From assembly GCA_016789705.1 (NCBI GenBank), contig JAEUQR010000021.1:1-59716 (forward strand): 59,716 nt of DNA. Reading direction: 5' to 3'. Both the position numbers and the translations under genes were made by a program. The notes beneath the pieces are model-generated. The model had not been told where the DNA came from. It was given only the letters and a program-made list of their open reading frames with translations, and searched no databases. Below, piece after piece: positions 1-8,679 of this stretch. The first letter of the stretch is position 1. Every line of letters starts with the position of its first letter. Source of the stretch: Acidobacteriota bacterium. Its GTDB lineage: Bacteria; Acidobacteriota; Vicinamibacteria; Vicinamibacterales; UBA2999.

Positions 1-748
1 CTTTCAGTCCGAACGTCTTGCCGTAGACCCACTCGCCGAGAAACTTCCCCGACTGGTCGAAGCGCTGCACGCGGCCGTTCTCGCGGTCGGCGACGTAGAC
101 CACGCCCGACCGATCGATCTGGATCGAGTGCGGCAGCACGAACTGCCCGGGCCCCTTCCCCGGCGTGCCCCACTCGCGCACCTTCTTCCCGTCAGCCGTG
201 TACTCGAGCACACGCGCATTCGCGTAGCCGTCGCTGATGAAGAGATGCCCGTTTGCGGCAAACGCGATGTCAGTCGTGCCGCAGAAGTTGTTGCGGCACG
301 GCGCCGGTTGTCCACCGACCTCGATGTCGAGCAGCACCTCGCCCGTGACCGAGTACTTCGTCACGTGCGAGCTGGCGGCATCGGTCGTCCACACGTGGCC
401 CTGCGGGTCGACGCGAATCGCATGCGGCATCACGTAGCGGCCCTTGCCCCACGAACGCAGCACCCTGCCGGCACGGTCGATGGCGATCACGGGATCGGCC
501 TTGTCGCCGCGCTGCAGCAGATACACGGTGCCGTCTGGCGCCGACGTCACCCACGACACCATGCCCAGTTCCACACCGGGCAGGGTGATGGCCGTGGGCT
601 CGAGTGCGAGGGACGGCGCCTTCGCCACGGCCGCTCGCAATGCGGTCTCGGCGGCGTCTGGCGGTTTCTGGGCGGGCACGGGCGGCGCCTGCGCGAGGGC
701 GGCCACGCCGGACATGGCCAGCACAGCGCTCAGCAGCGAATGTCGCAT
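1..748 (-). CDS. Secreted NHL-repeat beta-propeller protein (3' end outside window)
   Basis: The frame is open from an ATG at 748 to the left edge, so 249 codons are visible and the C-terminus is missing. GAGGAG stands 7 nt before the ATG. A signal peptide (about residues 1-21, ending ALAQA) precedes repeated NHL/SMP-30-like blades with motifs such as PHAIRVDPQGHVW, ISDGYANARVLEY and VYVADRENGRVQRFD. Two close cysteines in CRNNFC may form a disulfide. Such propellers resemble streptogramin-lyase or peptidylglycine-lyase-like NHL proteins, but no catalytic activity can be assigned here. It follows the amidase gene on the same strand by 63 nt and may be co-transcribed with it. The family is clear; the function is unknown. 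Confidence 0.85.
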   Translation of the reverse strand, partial: MRHSLLSAVLAMSGVAALAQAPPVPAQKPPDAAETALRAAVAKAPSLALEPTAITLPGVELGMVSWVTSAPDGTVYLLQRGDKADPVIAIDRAGRVLRSWGKGRYVMPHAIRVDPQGHVWTTDAASSHVTKYSVTGEVLLDIEVGGQPAPCRNNFCGTTDIAFAANGHLFISDGYANARVLEYTADGKKVREWGTPGKGPGQFVLPHSIQIDRSGVVYVADRENGRVQRFDQSGKFLGEWVYGKTFGLK

Positions 749-811
749 CGGGATCTCCTCAGACAGGGACGGTCTCACGAATTCGTGGCAGTCCCCTCAT
801 GACCGGCGTCA

Positions 812-2542
812 TCAGGGCAGATCGGGCGGCGGCACGCGCTTCCTGCTCGCCTGCTCGAACGCGTAGGCAATCGTGATGAGCGTCGGCTCGCTGCAGGCCG
901 CGCCCGTGAAGGTCACACCGAACGGCGCGGGCTTCGCGGTGAAGCCGGCCGGGAACGCCGGCGTGGGCGCGTTCGGCACCATCCCGAAGGGCACGGCGAT
1001 GATCGGATAACCAGCGCGCGACGCCAGGTTCGCGCCGGAACCACCAGGCGTGAGGATGGCATCGAGCTTGTGCGCGGCGAGCACCGCGTCGATGCCCTGG
1101 GCGCGGCTGAGCCGCGCGTCCTTCGCCACGTCGGCGTCGTTGCGCGCCTTGTCCTTCTCGACGTCCATCTCGTCCGAGATATCGAGGCGCGACTGGCCGA
1201 ACCGCATGGATCCGGCCTTGGCGTGCGCCAGGTTCCATTCGCGCAGTTCGGTCAGTGACTTCACGGGCGCCTTGTCACCCAGACTCGCGAGCCACGCGTT
1301 GAAATCGCGCTTCATCCCGTACTTGAAGTTCACGGTGCAGTTGGCATCGCCGCCCTTCTTGTGCTCCGCGCCCTGGCAGTAGGTGAAGAGCAGGAAGTTG
1401 TCGGCGGCGTTCGTCGCGACCACACTCGGCACGTCGGCCGGATCGACAATCTCGGCGCCCTGCGCCTTCAGCAGGGCGATGGCCTCGGCCATCACCGTCG
1501 CCTGTTCGGCGGTGAGGCCGCCCTGCGGCGCCATTTCGCCAGGCGGCGTGACCGCGCCGATGAAGAACGCGCGCGGCACCCCGATACGCTTGCCCTTCAG
1601 ACCATCGGCCTTGAGGAACGGCGTGTAGTCACGATGCGGCGGCGGCGTGCAGGCGCTCGTTGCGGCGTCGTTGGGATCGACCGCGGGACTCTCGAGTACG
1701 CCCATGAGGATCGCGGCATCGGCCACCGTGCGCGCCATCGGGCCCGCCGTGTCGTGGTCGGCGGTGATCGGAATCACACCGTAGCGGCTGATGCGGCCGA
1801 TCGTCGGCCGGATGCCGGCCAGCATGTTGGCATTCGACGGGCTGATGATCGACCCGCCCGTATCGGAGCCGACACTCGCCGCCCAGAAGCTCGCCGCGGT
1901 GCCGGCGCCGGAACTCGATCCGCCCGTCTGCAGCACCGGCCGGCCGTCGAACGTCCCGGGCCGCGGGTCCATGCGCGGGTCGTAGGGGTTGTAGGCGAAG
2001 CCGGCGACGCCTGTGTAGTTGGCCACCATCGGCGTGGGCGCGCCGGCCGTCCAGTGCGCGAGTTCCGTCAGCACCGTCTTGGCGATGATGATCGCGCCGC
2101 CGTCGCGCAGGTTCTTCGTGAGCGTCGCATCGTACGGCGGGATGAGATCGCGGAACGCCAGCGCGCCGCCCGTCGTGCGGATGTCGGTCGTGTGGATGTT
2201 GTCCTTGAGCGCGATGGGAATGCCGTGCAGCGGCCCACGGATCTTCCCCGCGGCGCGTTCCCGGTCCATCGCGTCGGCCTCGTCGAGCGCCCGCGGATTC
2301 ACGGTGATGATCGCGTTCAGCCGATCCTCGTACGCGGCAATCCGCTCGAGGTAGCGGGCGGTCAGCTCGCGCGACGTCACGCGCCCCTCACGTAGCGCCG
2401 CCTGCAGTTCGGGGATGCCCGTTTCGACGACGTTGAACGGCGCGGCGGCGGCTGGCGCCGCCGGCGGCGCGGTGCCGCCCTGACAGGCCGCAGTGACTAC
2501 CAGTGCGCCGGCCAGCGCGGCGGCGAGCATCAATCGCGACAT
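812..2542 (-). CDS. Amidase-signature family lipoprotein amidase
   Basis: This 576-residue enzyme of the amidase signature (AS) family hydrolyses amide bonds through a Ser-cisSer-Lys triad. Visible residues are Lys113 in ALKDNI, the Ser209-211 cluster in TGGSSSGAG, and the nucleophile Ser231 in GSDTGGSI. The N-terminus carries a hydrophobic segment ending VVTAAC, a lipobox-like site at Cys20, so it is probably an envelope lipoprotein. The C-terminal PGGSGANLASRAGYP and the segment around AVPFGM are typical of secreted AS amidases. AGAGGAG lies 8 nt before the ATG. It is divergent from the M55 aminopeptidase gene across 120 bp. The natural substrate (peptide, amide or nitrile-derived) cannot be read from the sequence. 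Confidence 0.93.
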   Translation of the reverse strand: MSRLMLAAALAGALVVTAACQGGTAPPAAPAAAAPFNVVETGIPELQAALREGRVTSRELTARYLERIAAYEDRLNAIITVNPRALDEADAMDRERAAGKIRGPLHGIPIALKDNIHTTDIRTTGGALAFRDLIPPYDATLTKNLRDGGAIIIAKTVLTELAHWTAGAPTPMVANYTGVAGFAYNPYDPRMDPRPGTFDGRPVLQTGGSSSGAGTAASFWAASVGSDTGGSIISPSNANMLAGIRPTIGRISRYGVIPITADHDTAGPMARTVADAAILMGVLESPAVDPNDAATSACTPPPHRDYTPFLKADGLKGKRIGVPRAFFIGAVTPPGEMAPQGGLTAEQATVMAEAIALLKAQGAEIVDPADVPSVVATNAADNFLLFTYCQGAEHKKGGDANCTVNFKYGMKRDFNAWLASLGDKAPVKSLTELREWNLAHAKAGSMRFGQSRLDISDEMDVEKDKARNDADVAKDARLSRAQGIDAVLAAHKLDAILTPGGSGANLASRAGYPIIAVPFGMVPNAPTPAFPAGFTAKPAPFGVTFTGAACSEPTLITIAYAFEQASRKRVPPPDLP

Positions 2543-2662
2543 CGTGCCACTCCTCTGGCTGGGGTCGGGGGCCCCCGTGCCGTGGCGATGCTACCGCACG
2601 CCGGTGGTATCGTAGCGCCGGCCTGGGCCGCGGCCCTGCCATCCATTCCGGAGGTCGTCCCC

Positions 2663-3559
2663 ATGCGCCGTCTGCTCCTTGCCGCCGTGTTCGCCTGCCT
2701 CTGCGTGTCGCCCGCCACGCCCCAGCCGCGCGGTCTGAAGGTCCACATCTCGGTCGACATGGAGGGCATTGCCGGCGTCGTCACCGGCGATCAGATCGGC
2801 CCGCAGGGCTTCGAATACGGGCGCTTCCGCGAGTTCATGACGAAGGAAGCCCTGGCGGCAGTCGCCGCGGCGAAAGAGGCCGGCGCCACCGAGATCGTGG
2901 TGGCCGATGCCCACGGCAACGGCGAGAACCTGCTCGTGGAGCAGTTCCCGCCTGATGTGCGCATCGTGCGTTCGTGGCCGCGCAAGCTGCAGATGATGGG
3001 CGGCATCGATCAGACGTTCGACGCGGCCGTCTTCATCGGCTACCACGCCTCCACCACCAATCCCGCCGGCGTGCGCGCGCACACGTTCTCGAGCGCCACG
3101 CTCACCAAGGTGACGCTGAACGGCGTCGAGATGTCGGAAGGCTCGTGGAACGCCGCCATCGCCGGTCACTTCAGCGTGCCGGTCGTGATGGCGTCAGGCG
3201 ACGATGCCGCCATTGCCGAGATTCGCAAGGTGGTGGGCAACGTGGAGGGTGTCGAGACGAAGAAGTCGCTCGGCTTCCACTCGGCGCTCACACTCACACC
3301 GCAAGCCGTGCAGGGGATGATCGGCCCGGCGGTGAAGGCCGGCCTGGCGCGCCGGGCAACGCTCGCGCCTTACAAGCCGCAGGGGCCAATCGTGGTCGAC
3401 GTGACCTTCAAGCACTACCTGCCGGCCGAGGTGCTCGCGTACCTGCCGATGTTCGAGCGGTCGAGCGCGCACTCCGTCCGCTTCCGCGCGAAGGACATGG
3501 CCGAAGCCGCGTCGGTGATGGAGTTCATCGGCGAGTACCGGCCCGACCTCGCGCCCTAG
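2663..3559 (+). CDS. M55-family D-aminopeptidase (DppA-like), secreted
   Basis: This 298-residue zinc aminopeptidase of family M55, the DppA type, removes N-terminal D-amino acids such as D-Ala from peptides. Motifs match DppA: SVDMEG (Asp32, Glu34), DAHGNG (His84), GYHAS (His128), a downstream RAH (His140) at the position of the proposed catalytic His, and a Glu near 156. The start at 2663 is chosen because GGAGGT lies about 8 nt upstream and the protein then begins with a signal peptide (MRRLLLAAVFACLC). An in-frame start at 2582 would place extra residues before that signal. Its 3' end overlaps the convergent formamidase gene by 4 nt. With the neighbouring amidase and M23 endopeptidase it may recycle D-amino-acid peptides from peptidoglycan. 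Confidence 0.9.
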   Translation: MRRLLLAAVFACLCVSPATPQPRGLKVHISVDMEGIAGVVTGDQIGPQGFEYGRFREFMTKEALAAVAAAKEAGATEIVVADAHGNGENLLVEQFPPDVRIVRSWPRKLQMMGGIDQTFDAAVFIGYHASTTNPAGVRAHTFSSATLTKVTLNGVEMSEGSWNAAIAGHFSVPVVMASGDDAAIAEIRKVVGNVEGVETKKSLGFHSALTLTPQAVQGMIGPAVKAGLARRATLAPYKPQGPIVVDVTFKHYLPAEVLAYLPMFERSSAHSVRFRAKDMAEAASVMEFIGEYRPDLAP

Positions 3560-4542
3560 CGGCGCGGCAGCAGCACCTTCGGCACCTTGGCCACGACGGT
3601 GAAGTTCGGGTCGACGACGTTCGCGATGTCGTACTCGAGCGCCTGGCCCATGAACGCCGACGCGCCTCGCTCCGAAAAGCCGTAGTCGGCCATGAGCCAG
3701 CGCAGCATCTCGCTCGTGGCGTGCTGCAGCGCCTGCAAGAGCGGCCGCGCACTGCCGAGCACCATCAGGTGCGTGTCGGTGTCCATGCGCGGCCAGCTCG
3801 CGGGCGTCTTCTTGATGAGGTCCACCGTGAACTCGACGTCCATCGACGTCTCGAGGCCGGTGCCCACCACTTCCCCTTCGCCCTGGCGGGCGTGGCCATC
3901 GCCGATGAACAGCAGCGCGCCCGGCTCGTTCACCGGCAGCATCACGGTGACGCCGGCCGTGAGGCCCGCGTAATCCATGTTGCCGCCGAAGGCGCCAGGC
4001 GTGGGTGTGGTGATGGCTTCCTTCCGCGCCGGCGCCACGCCCACGCAGCCGAGCATCGGCCGGAGCGGCAGCGTCAGGGCCGGCCGCACGTCCGGATCGT
4101 CGAGGCGGGCGACGCCGGCAGCCCTGTCGATCTGCCAGGTGACGCGCTTCGGCTCGCGGTCCTGTCGCGCGGCGATCGAGGCGGGGTCCACGCTGTAGGG
4201 CGCCAGCAGGCTGCCCGAGTAGGCGGTCGTGCGGTTGGTCTCGATCTTCTCGATGCGCACGACCAGCACGTCGCCCGGTTCGGCGCCTTCGATGAAGAAC
4301 GGGCCGGTCTGCGGATTCGGCCCCTGCGTGAGGGTCTGCCCGAGGCGATTGGCGCCGCCCGCATCCACCGTCTCGGTGATCACGCGGTCGCCCGGCTTGA
4401 TGCGCAGCGCCGGCGGATGTGCGAACGAATACGTGGTGTAGAACTGCGTCGGCACGAAGCGGTGCGTGTCGGCGCGCAGCCCGGGCGCTGTGACCACGAC
4501 ACCGAGCAGGGCGGAAGCGAGGATGCGTCGCATGCGACGCAT
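3556..4542 (-). CDS. Acetamidase/formamidase family protein, exported
   Basis: The 328-residue product belongs to the acetamidase/formamidase (FmdA/AmdA) family, which hydrolyses short amides to the acid and ammonia. Diagnostic stretches are RIKPGDRVITETVDAGG, GPFFIEGAEPGDVLVV, PLRPMLGCVGVAP, GGNMDYAGLTAG, LFIGDGHARQGEGEV and GTGLETSMDVEFTVDL. Unlike cytoplasmic formamidases it has a cleavable signal peptide (LASALLGVVVTAPGLRA), so it works in the periplasm or outside. A second ATG at 4533 has AGGATG upstream and may be the real start; the difference is three residues. Its 3' end overlaps the M55 gene by 4 bp, tail to tail. Confidence 0.9.
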   Translation of the reverse strand: MRRMRRILASALLGVVVTAPGLRADTHRFVPTQFYTTYSFAHPPALRIKPGDRVITETVDAGGANRLGQTLTQGPNPQTGPFFIEGAEPGDVLVVRIEKIETNRTTAYSGSLLAPYSVDPASIAARQDREPKRVTWQIDRAAGVARLDDPDVRPALTLPLRPMLGCVGVAPARKEAITTPTPGAFGGNMDYAGLTAGVTVMLPVNEPGALLFIGDGHARQGEGEVVGTGLETSMDVEFTVDLIKKTPASWPRMDTDTHLMVLGSARPLLQALQHATSEMLRWLMADYGFSERGASAFMGQALEYDIANVVDPNFTVVAKVPKVLLPRR

Positions 4543-4610
4543 CCTACACGGGGTGAGGAGAACTGCAACGCATGCCGGCAGCGGATGCGAGCGGGCGCGG
4601 CGCGACCGCG

Positions 4611-5888
4611 CTACTCGTCGTTGGCGCTGAGCGCGCGCGCCGGCTGGCGCATCGCGGCGAAGAGCGTGTTGCGTTCGGCGTCGAACGCCGCCTTGAGCAC
4701 CGCCGGCACCGGTTCGCCGGGCGGCAGGTTCTGGTGCTCCGCGATCGGGTTCACGTACTGGCCGTTGCGGCGCAGCCCGTAGTGCAGGTGCGGACCGCTC
4801 GCCAGCCCCGTCTGGCCAACGAGGCCCAGCAGGTCGCCCTGGCCCACACGCGTGCCGGGCGTGATGCCGGCGGCAATCGCCGAGAGGTGCATGTACTCGC
4901 TCTCGTAGCCGCTCGTGTGGCGCACGCGCACCGTGCGGCCGCCGCCGTTGGTCCAGCCGGCGAAGCTCACCGTGCCGTTCGACACACTGACGACCGGCGC
5001 GCCGGTGGGAGCGCCGTAATCCACGCCGTTGTGGGCGCGGGCGTACTTGAGCACCGGGTGCATCCGCGAGCGCGAGAAGCGCGAGGTGATGCGCGGTTCG
5101 AACTTGAGCGGCGTCTTCAGGAAGAAGCGCTTGAGCGAGCGGCCGTCGGTGTCGAAGTACCCGGCCTTGCCGTCGGGGAACGCAAAGCGCATGGCGGCCA
5201 GCGTGCGGCCGTCGTTCACGAACTCGGCCGCCTTGACCGGGCCGTACCCCACGAACAGGCCGTCGTCGCGCACCGACTTCTCGACCACCAGCCGGTACGA
5301 GTCGCCGGGCTGCAGGCCGCTGTTGAAGTCGATTTCACCGCTGAAGATGTCAGCCATCGCGAGCGCCAGGTCGAGGCGTTCGCCGGCCCGTTCGAGCGAC
5401 TCGCTGATCGACGGTGCGTCGCGGTCGATGCGGCCCTCGACGACGACCTGCGTGGTCGTGCGCGGCAGCTCCACCACTTCGGCCGCAAACGCGATGTCGC
5501 CCTCGCGGCGCGAGGCGCGCAGCGCGCGCGTGGGGTCGATTTCGTACTCGAACGAGCGGATGCGGCCATCGAACAGCCGGTCGATCTTGTAGATGTTCCC
5601 GGCGCGCAGCTTGCGCACGTCGAAGTTCGAGGTCACCGCCTGCACGAGCGCCGAGAGTTCGGATTCGGGCAGCAGGTGTTTACCGAGCATGCCGGCCACC
5701 GTGGCCCCGTTCGGCACGACCGACGAGATGACGTCGGAATCCCGCGGCAGCAGCACGTCGGCGAGGCGCCGCGGCGCATCGGTGATGACGTTGCCGGTGT
5801 GCTCCGGCAGGCGGTCGCGCACGAGGGCGAGACCGGCGCTCAGGGCCAGGCTGGTGAGTCCGACGACAATCTGGGTGCGCGGCGTCAT
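4611..5888 (-). CDS. M23 peptidoglycan DD-metalloendopeptidase
   Basis: This 425-residue membrane-anchored lysostaphin-type (M23) zinc endopeptidase is predicted to cut peptide crosslinks in peptidoglycan. One N-terminal hydrophobic segment (about residues 8-24) is followed by a long OapA/LysM-like central region. The C-terminal M23 domain contains zinc ligands His286 and Asp290 in HNGVDYG and the HLHYG motif with His367/His369. The start at 5888 is preferred: it lies 13 nt after the stop of the DinB-like gene, whereas the upstream in-frame ATG at 5936 would overlap that gene and add an Arg/Pro-rich tail. The two genes probably share a transcript. Confidence 0.92.
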   Translation of the reverse strand: MTPRTQIVVGLTSLALSAGLALVRDRLPEHTGNVITDAPRRLADVLLPRDSDVISSVVPNGATVAGMLGKHLLPESELSALVQAVTSNFDVRKLRAGNIYKIDRLFDGRIRSFEYEIDPTRALRASRREGDIAFAAEVVELPRTTTQVVVEGRIDRDAPSISESLERAGERLDLALAMADIFSGEIDFNSGLQPGDSYRLVVEKSVRDDGLFVGYGPVKAAEFVNDGRTLAAMRFAFPDGKAGYFDTDGRSLKRFFLKTPLKFEPRITSRFSRSRMHPVLKYARAHNGVDYGAPTGAPVVSVSNGTVSFAGWTNGGGRTVRVRHTSGYESEYMHLSAIAAGITPGTRVGQGDLLGLVGQTGLASGPHLHYGLRRNGQYVNPIAEHQNLPPGEPVPAVLKAAFDAERNTLFAAMRQPARALSANDE

Positions 5889-5901
5889 CGTGCGTGCGGG
5901 T

Positions 5902-6447
5902 CTAACGGACGCCCGGACGGGCCGGCGCGGTGGCACGCTCGGTCGAGGGGGGCACGATGCCCTTGATCCGCATGTAGGTCACGAGATTGCCGTAGTGCTC
6001 GTTCGTGTGGCTGATGTTCTGCACGAGGATCTGGCCGCGCGGCTGCTGGCTCTGGCCCATCGCCACCATCTCGCTCAGTGCCGTGTCGGTCATGCCCTTG
6101 TACACGGCGTCGCAGTAGGCCGCGGCGGCCTTGATGCCGGCCACGAGAGCCGCCTTGCCGGTGGCCTTCTCGAAGTCTTCCTTGTTGGGGTTCGCCTCGC
6201 CCTTGGCGCGCGCGCAGTAGTTGAACTCGGAGTTGGCGATGTGACCGATGAAGCCGCCGAACGTGCGGACGTCCTTCGACGGCGTGAAGGCGAATTCCGC
6301 CTCGGGCATCTTCTCGGCCGCCTCGACCGCATTGCGCGACACCCCGGCGTGCATGCGGACCAGCGCGTCGGCGAACGCCTTGCCCTGCGCGAAGGCGGGA
6401 GTGGCGAGGCCAACCATCAGAGCGGCGATGAGTGCGTGGCGAATCAT
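5902..6447 (-). CDS. Secreted DinB-like four-helix protein
   Basis: The predicted 181-residue protein has a signal peptide (MIRHALIAALMVGLATPAFA) and a DinB/YfiT-like four-helix bundle. Putative metal-binding histidines occur in GHIANSEF and SHTNEHYGN, spaced as in DinB-family metal sites. The fold is shared by damage-inducible proteins and thiol-dependent transferases; exported versions are common in Acidobacteriota and have no established role. The ATG at 6447 is chosen over one 39 nt upstream because AAGGAG precedes it and the signal peptide begins there. It lies directly upstream of the M23 gene in the same direction. Confidence 0.85.
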   Translation of the reverse strand: MIRHALIAALMVGLATPAFAQGKAFADALVRMHAGVSRNAVEAAEKMPEAEFAFTPSKDVRTFGGFIGHIANSEFNYCARAKGEANPNKEDFEKATGKAALVAGIKAAAAYCDAVYKGMTDTALSEMVAMGQSQQPRGQILVQNISHTNEHYGNLVTYMRIKGIVPPSTERATAPARPGVR

Positions 6448-6513
6448 GCGGGGCGGTTCTCCTTGAAGTCCGGAATTGTAACTCACGCCCTCACGACGCC
6501 TCTACACGGAATT

Positions 6514-8391
6514 TCATCGGATCGGCACCACCAGCTGGGCCGTTCCGCCCGGCTCGACGCGCACCACCTGCGTGGACTTCCAGCCGGCGCGTTCGAGCAC
6601 CACCTGGTAGTCGCCGGGGGTCACATCGCGCAGTGTGAGCGGCGTGGACCCGCGCTCGCGGCCGTCGATCGTCACGCGCGCCTTCGCGGGTTCGCTGCGT
6701 ACTTCGAGCACGCCGGTCGTGGCCACACCCTGCAGCTCCACGTATTGCGCCGTCTGCACGCCGGCGCGAATCTGCAGCGGGATGACCCGCGGCTCGGCCG
6801 AGCCCGCGCGCACCTGGAGCACGTGGGTGCCGGGGCTGACACGCACGGTGAGCGGCGTCGCGCCGTGTTCGCGATCGTCGATGACGACGGTGGCGCCCTC
6901 CGGGCGCGACTGCACCACCAGTTCGCCGTCGCTCCCGAGGTTCTCGGAGGGTCGCGTGAGCGACCAGCCGATGAACGCCGTCTGCGCCACGGCGAGCGCG
7001 ACGAGCGCGGCGACCACGCGGGCGGACCGCCACCACGGCGCCTCGGCCTCGACCACGACGGGTGCTGGCGGCTCGTACGCGGCGGCCGCGGCAGCCGCCG
7101 GCGCCTGCCAGCCGCGGTCGGGCGCCGGAAACGCCACCACACCCGGAGACGGCGCCTCGGGCACGACGGCCGGCTCCGGTTCGGCGGCCGCGGCCGAAGA
7201 CGGGGGCAGGTCTTCCGCCATGGCGGCCGGAGGCGCGGCCATCGGCGCGGGCAGGTCGTCCACGACCGCGATGGGGGGCTCGGGCATCACCTCGCCGGCA
7301 GCCTCGGCGGCTTCCGCCTTCTTCTTCCGCACGCCCGACTTCCGCGTGGGTGCTACCACCGGCTCGGCAGCGGGCTCCGGCGCGGCCGGGGCAGCCGGCG
7401 GCGGGGCGGGCGCGGCCTCGGTCCGGGCCACGGTCGGCCGGTCGAACGCCACGGCGAGAGGCACCAGGTCCGGCGGCGGAGCTTCGAGCAGCGGCAGTTC
7501 GGCCGGCGGCTCCGGCAGCTCGAACGCGGGCATGAAGCGCTCGAAGCGCGCCACTGCCTGGTCGAGCTCGGTCGGCTGGGCCAGCAGCGCGCTGTCGGAG
7601 GCCAGCAGGCGTTCGAGCGCCATCTGCGCGTCGAAGAGCTTCTCGAAGCTCTTCGGGGCGAGCTGCAGCGCGCGCATCAGCCAGTCGCGCAGCCCGGGCG
7701 AGAGCGGCGCGTCGATGACGGCCGGGGTCTTCTGCCGCGCGCTCGAGACCATGTCCGCGAGCCGCTCGGGGAACTCGTCGTCGCGCAGCCGGCGTCCGGC
7801 CACGAGCGAGAGCACCGTCACACCCACCTGCACCACGTCGCCGCGCTGCGACACGGCCTTGCCGCCAGGCGGCGTGGCAATCCGCAGGCGCTTCCAGAGC
7901 TGTTCCGCATCCCAGCCGAGCGCGTCAATGGCGCCGCCGAACACGTAGTCGGTGAGCACGAGCCGGCCCTGCGAGGTGAGCAGCAGGTGTTCCGGGCCCA
8001 GGGCCGCGCTGGCCGCGTCACGAATCTGCGTCGAGAGCAGGGCCGCGGTGGGCAGCAACTGTCTCAGCAGCAGCATGACGACGCCGATGTCGAGCGTGAG
8101 GTTCTCCGACTCGGCCACGTCGAGAAGGTCGGCCACGCGCCAGCCCTTCACGTACTCGCTGACCACGGTCGTGCCCTGGTCGTCGGCGTCCACCCGCTGC
8201 ACGCGGGCGTAGGCGGTGAGCCGGCGGTTGTGCAGCTTCGCCACACGCTCGTCGAGCGCGGCCGTGAAGCCGGGGTAGGCGGCCAGATCGGGGCTGAGCA
8301 GCAGGTGCTCGGTCGGCGGCGCGTCGGCCGCTTCGATGCGGACGACCCGGCGGCCGAAGCCGTCAGCGAATACGGGGGTGGACTCGGGCAT
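6514..8391 (-). CDS. Pseudokinase-like membrane protein with two C-terminal PEGA domains
   Basis: This is a 625-residue protein in three parts. Residues about 1-260 resemble a Ser/Thr kinase C-lobe: a hinge-like TVVSEYVKGWRVADLL, a catalytic-loop equivalent ALGPEHLLLTSQGRLVLTDYV, and DVVQVGVTVLSLVAGR matching the DVxSLG helix. The catalytic HRD Asp, the Lys and the Asn are missing and DFG reads DYV, so it should be inactive. An Ala/Pro-rich linker leads to one transmembrane helix (about 457-478). Two PEGA domains follow, marked by PEGATVVIDDREHG and KARVTIDGRERG, and lie outside the cytoplasm. PEGA domains are common in surface proteins of Acidobacteriota and Myxococcota. A regulatory or scaffold role is an inference. 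Confidence 0.8.
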   Translation of the reverse strand: MPESTPVFADGFGRRVVRIEAADAPPTEHLLLSPDLAAYPGFTAALDERVAKLHNRRLTAYARVQRVDADDQGTTVVSEYVKGWRVADLLDVAESENLTLDIGVVMLLLRQLLPTAALLSTQIRDAASAALGPEHLLLTSQGRLVLTDYVFGGAIDALGWDAEQLWKRLRIATPPGGKAVSQRGDVVQVGVTVLSLVAGRRLRDDEFPERLADMVSSARQKTPAVIDAPLSPGLRDWLMRALQLAPKSFEKLFDAQMALERLLASDSALLAQPTELDQAVARFERFMPAFELPEPPAELPLLEAPPPDLVPLAVAFDRPTVARTEAAPAPPPAAPAAPEPAAEPVVAPTRKSGVRKKKAEAAEAAGEVMPEPPIAVVDDLPAPMAAPPAAMAEDLPPSSAAAAEPEPAVVPEAPSPGVVAFPAPDRGWQAPAAAAAAAYEPPAPVVVEAEAPWWRSARVVAALVALAVAQTAFIGWSLTRPSENLGSDGELVVQSRPEGATVVIDDREHGATPLTVRVSPGTHVLQVRAGSAEPRVIPLQIRAGVQTAQYVELQGVATTGVLEVRSEPAKARVTIDGRERGSTPLTLRDVTPGDYQVVLERAGWKSTQVVRVEPGGTAQLVVPIR

Positions 8392-8679
8392 GGAGGATCC
8401 GGTGTTGGGATATCAAAGTGCGCTCCACCTGTCCGCGCACACTTCCGGCGCGCAACCTCGCGCACCCACGGGCCGGAAAGGGGACCGTCGCTGTCGGCCG
8501 GGTGACGCCCCCGGCCAACGCGGCTGACGAAGATCGTCGGCGGATGACGATTTCGTCGGGCCCGGCGATCAGAATTCGAATTCCGCCCAGCCCTCCGCTG
8601 TTACACTGCCCTGAACCGCACGGTTTTGCCGCGTGACGTCGTGGCGTTTGCACTCCCCCGGATTGGCGGTCCTGCAACG
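8392..8679. other. Divergent intergenic region between the pseudokinase gene and rmuC
   Basis: These 288 bp without a gene separate two divergent starts and must hold their promoters. A TACACT at 8602-8607 preceded by TGT resembles a -10 box for rmuC, but no convincing -35 was found at the usual spacing. A GAATTCGAATTC palindrome lies at 8572-8583, and a GC-rich stem (GGCCGGG/CCCGGCC) near 8497-8517. No small ORF or RNA gene is recognisable. Confidence 0.4.

Noticed and set aside
5593..8505. A 970-codon open frame on the plus strand
   Set aside because: It lies opposite the M23, DinB-like and pseudokinase genes, has His/Arg/Gly-rich composition and no domain. It results from high GC content and codon bias of the minus-strand genes.
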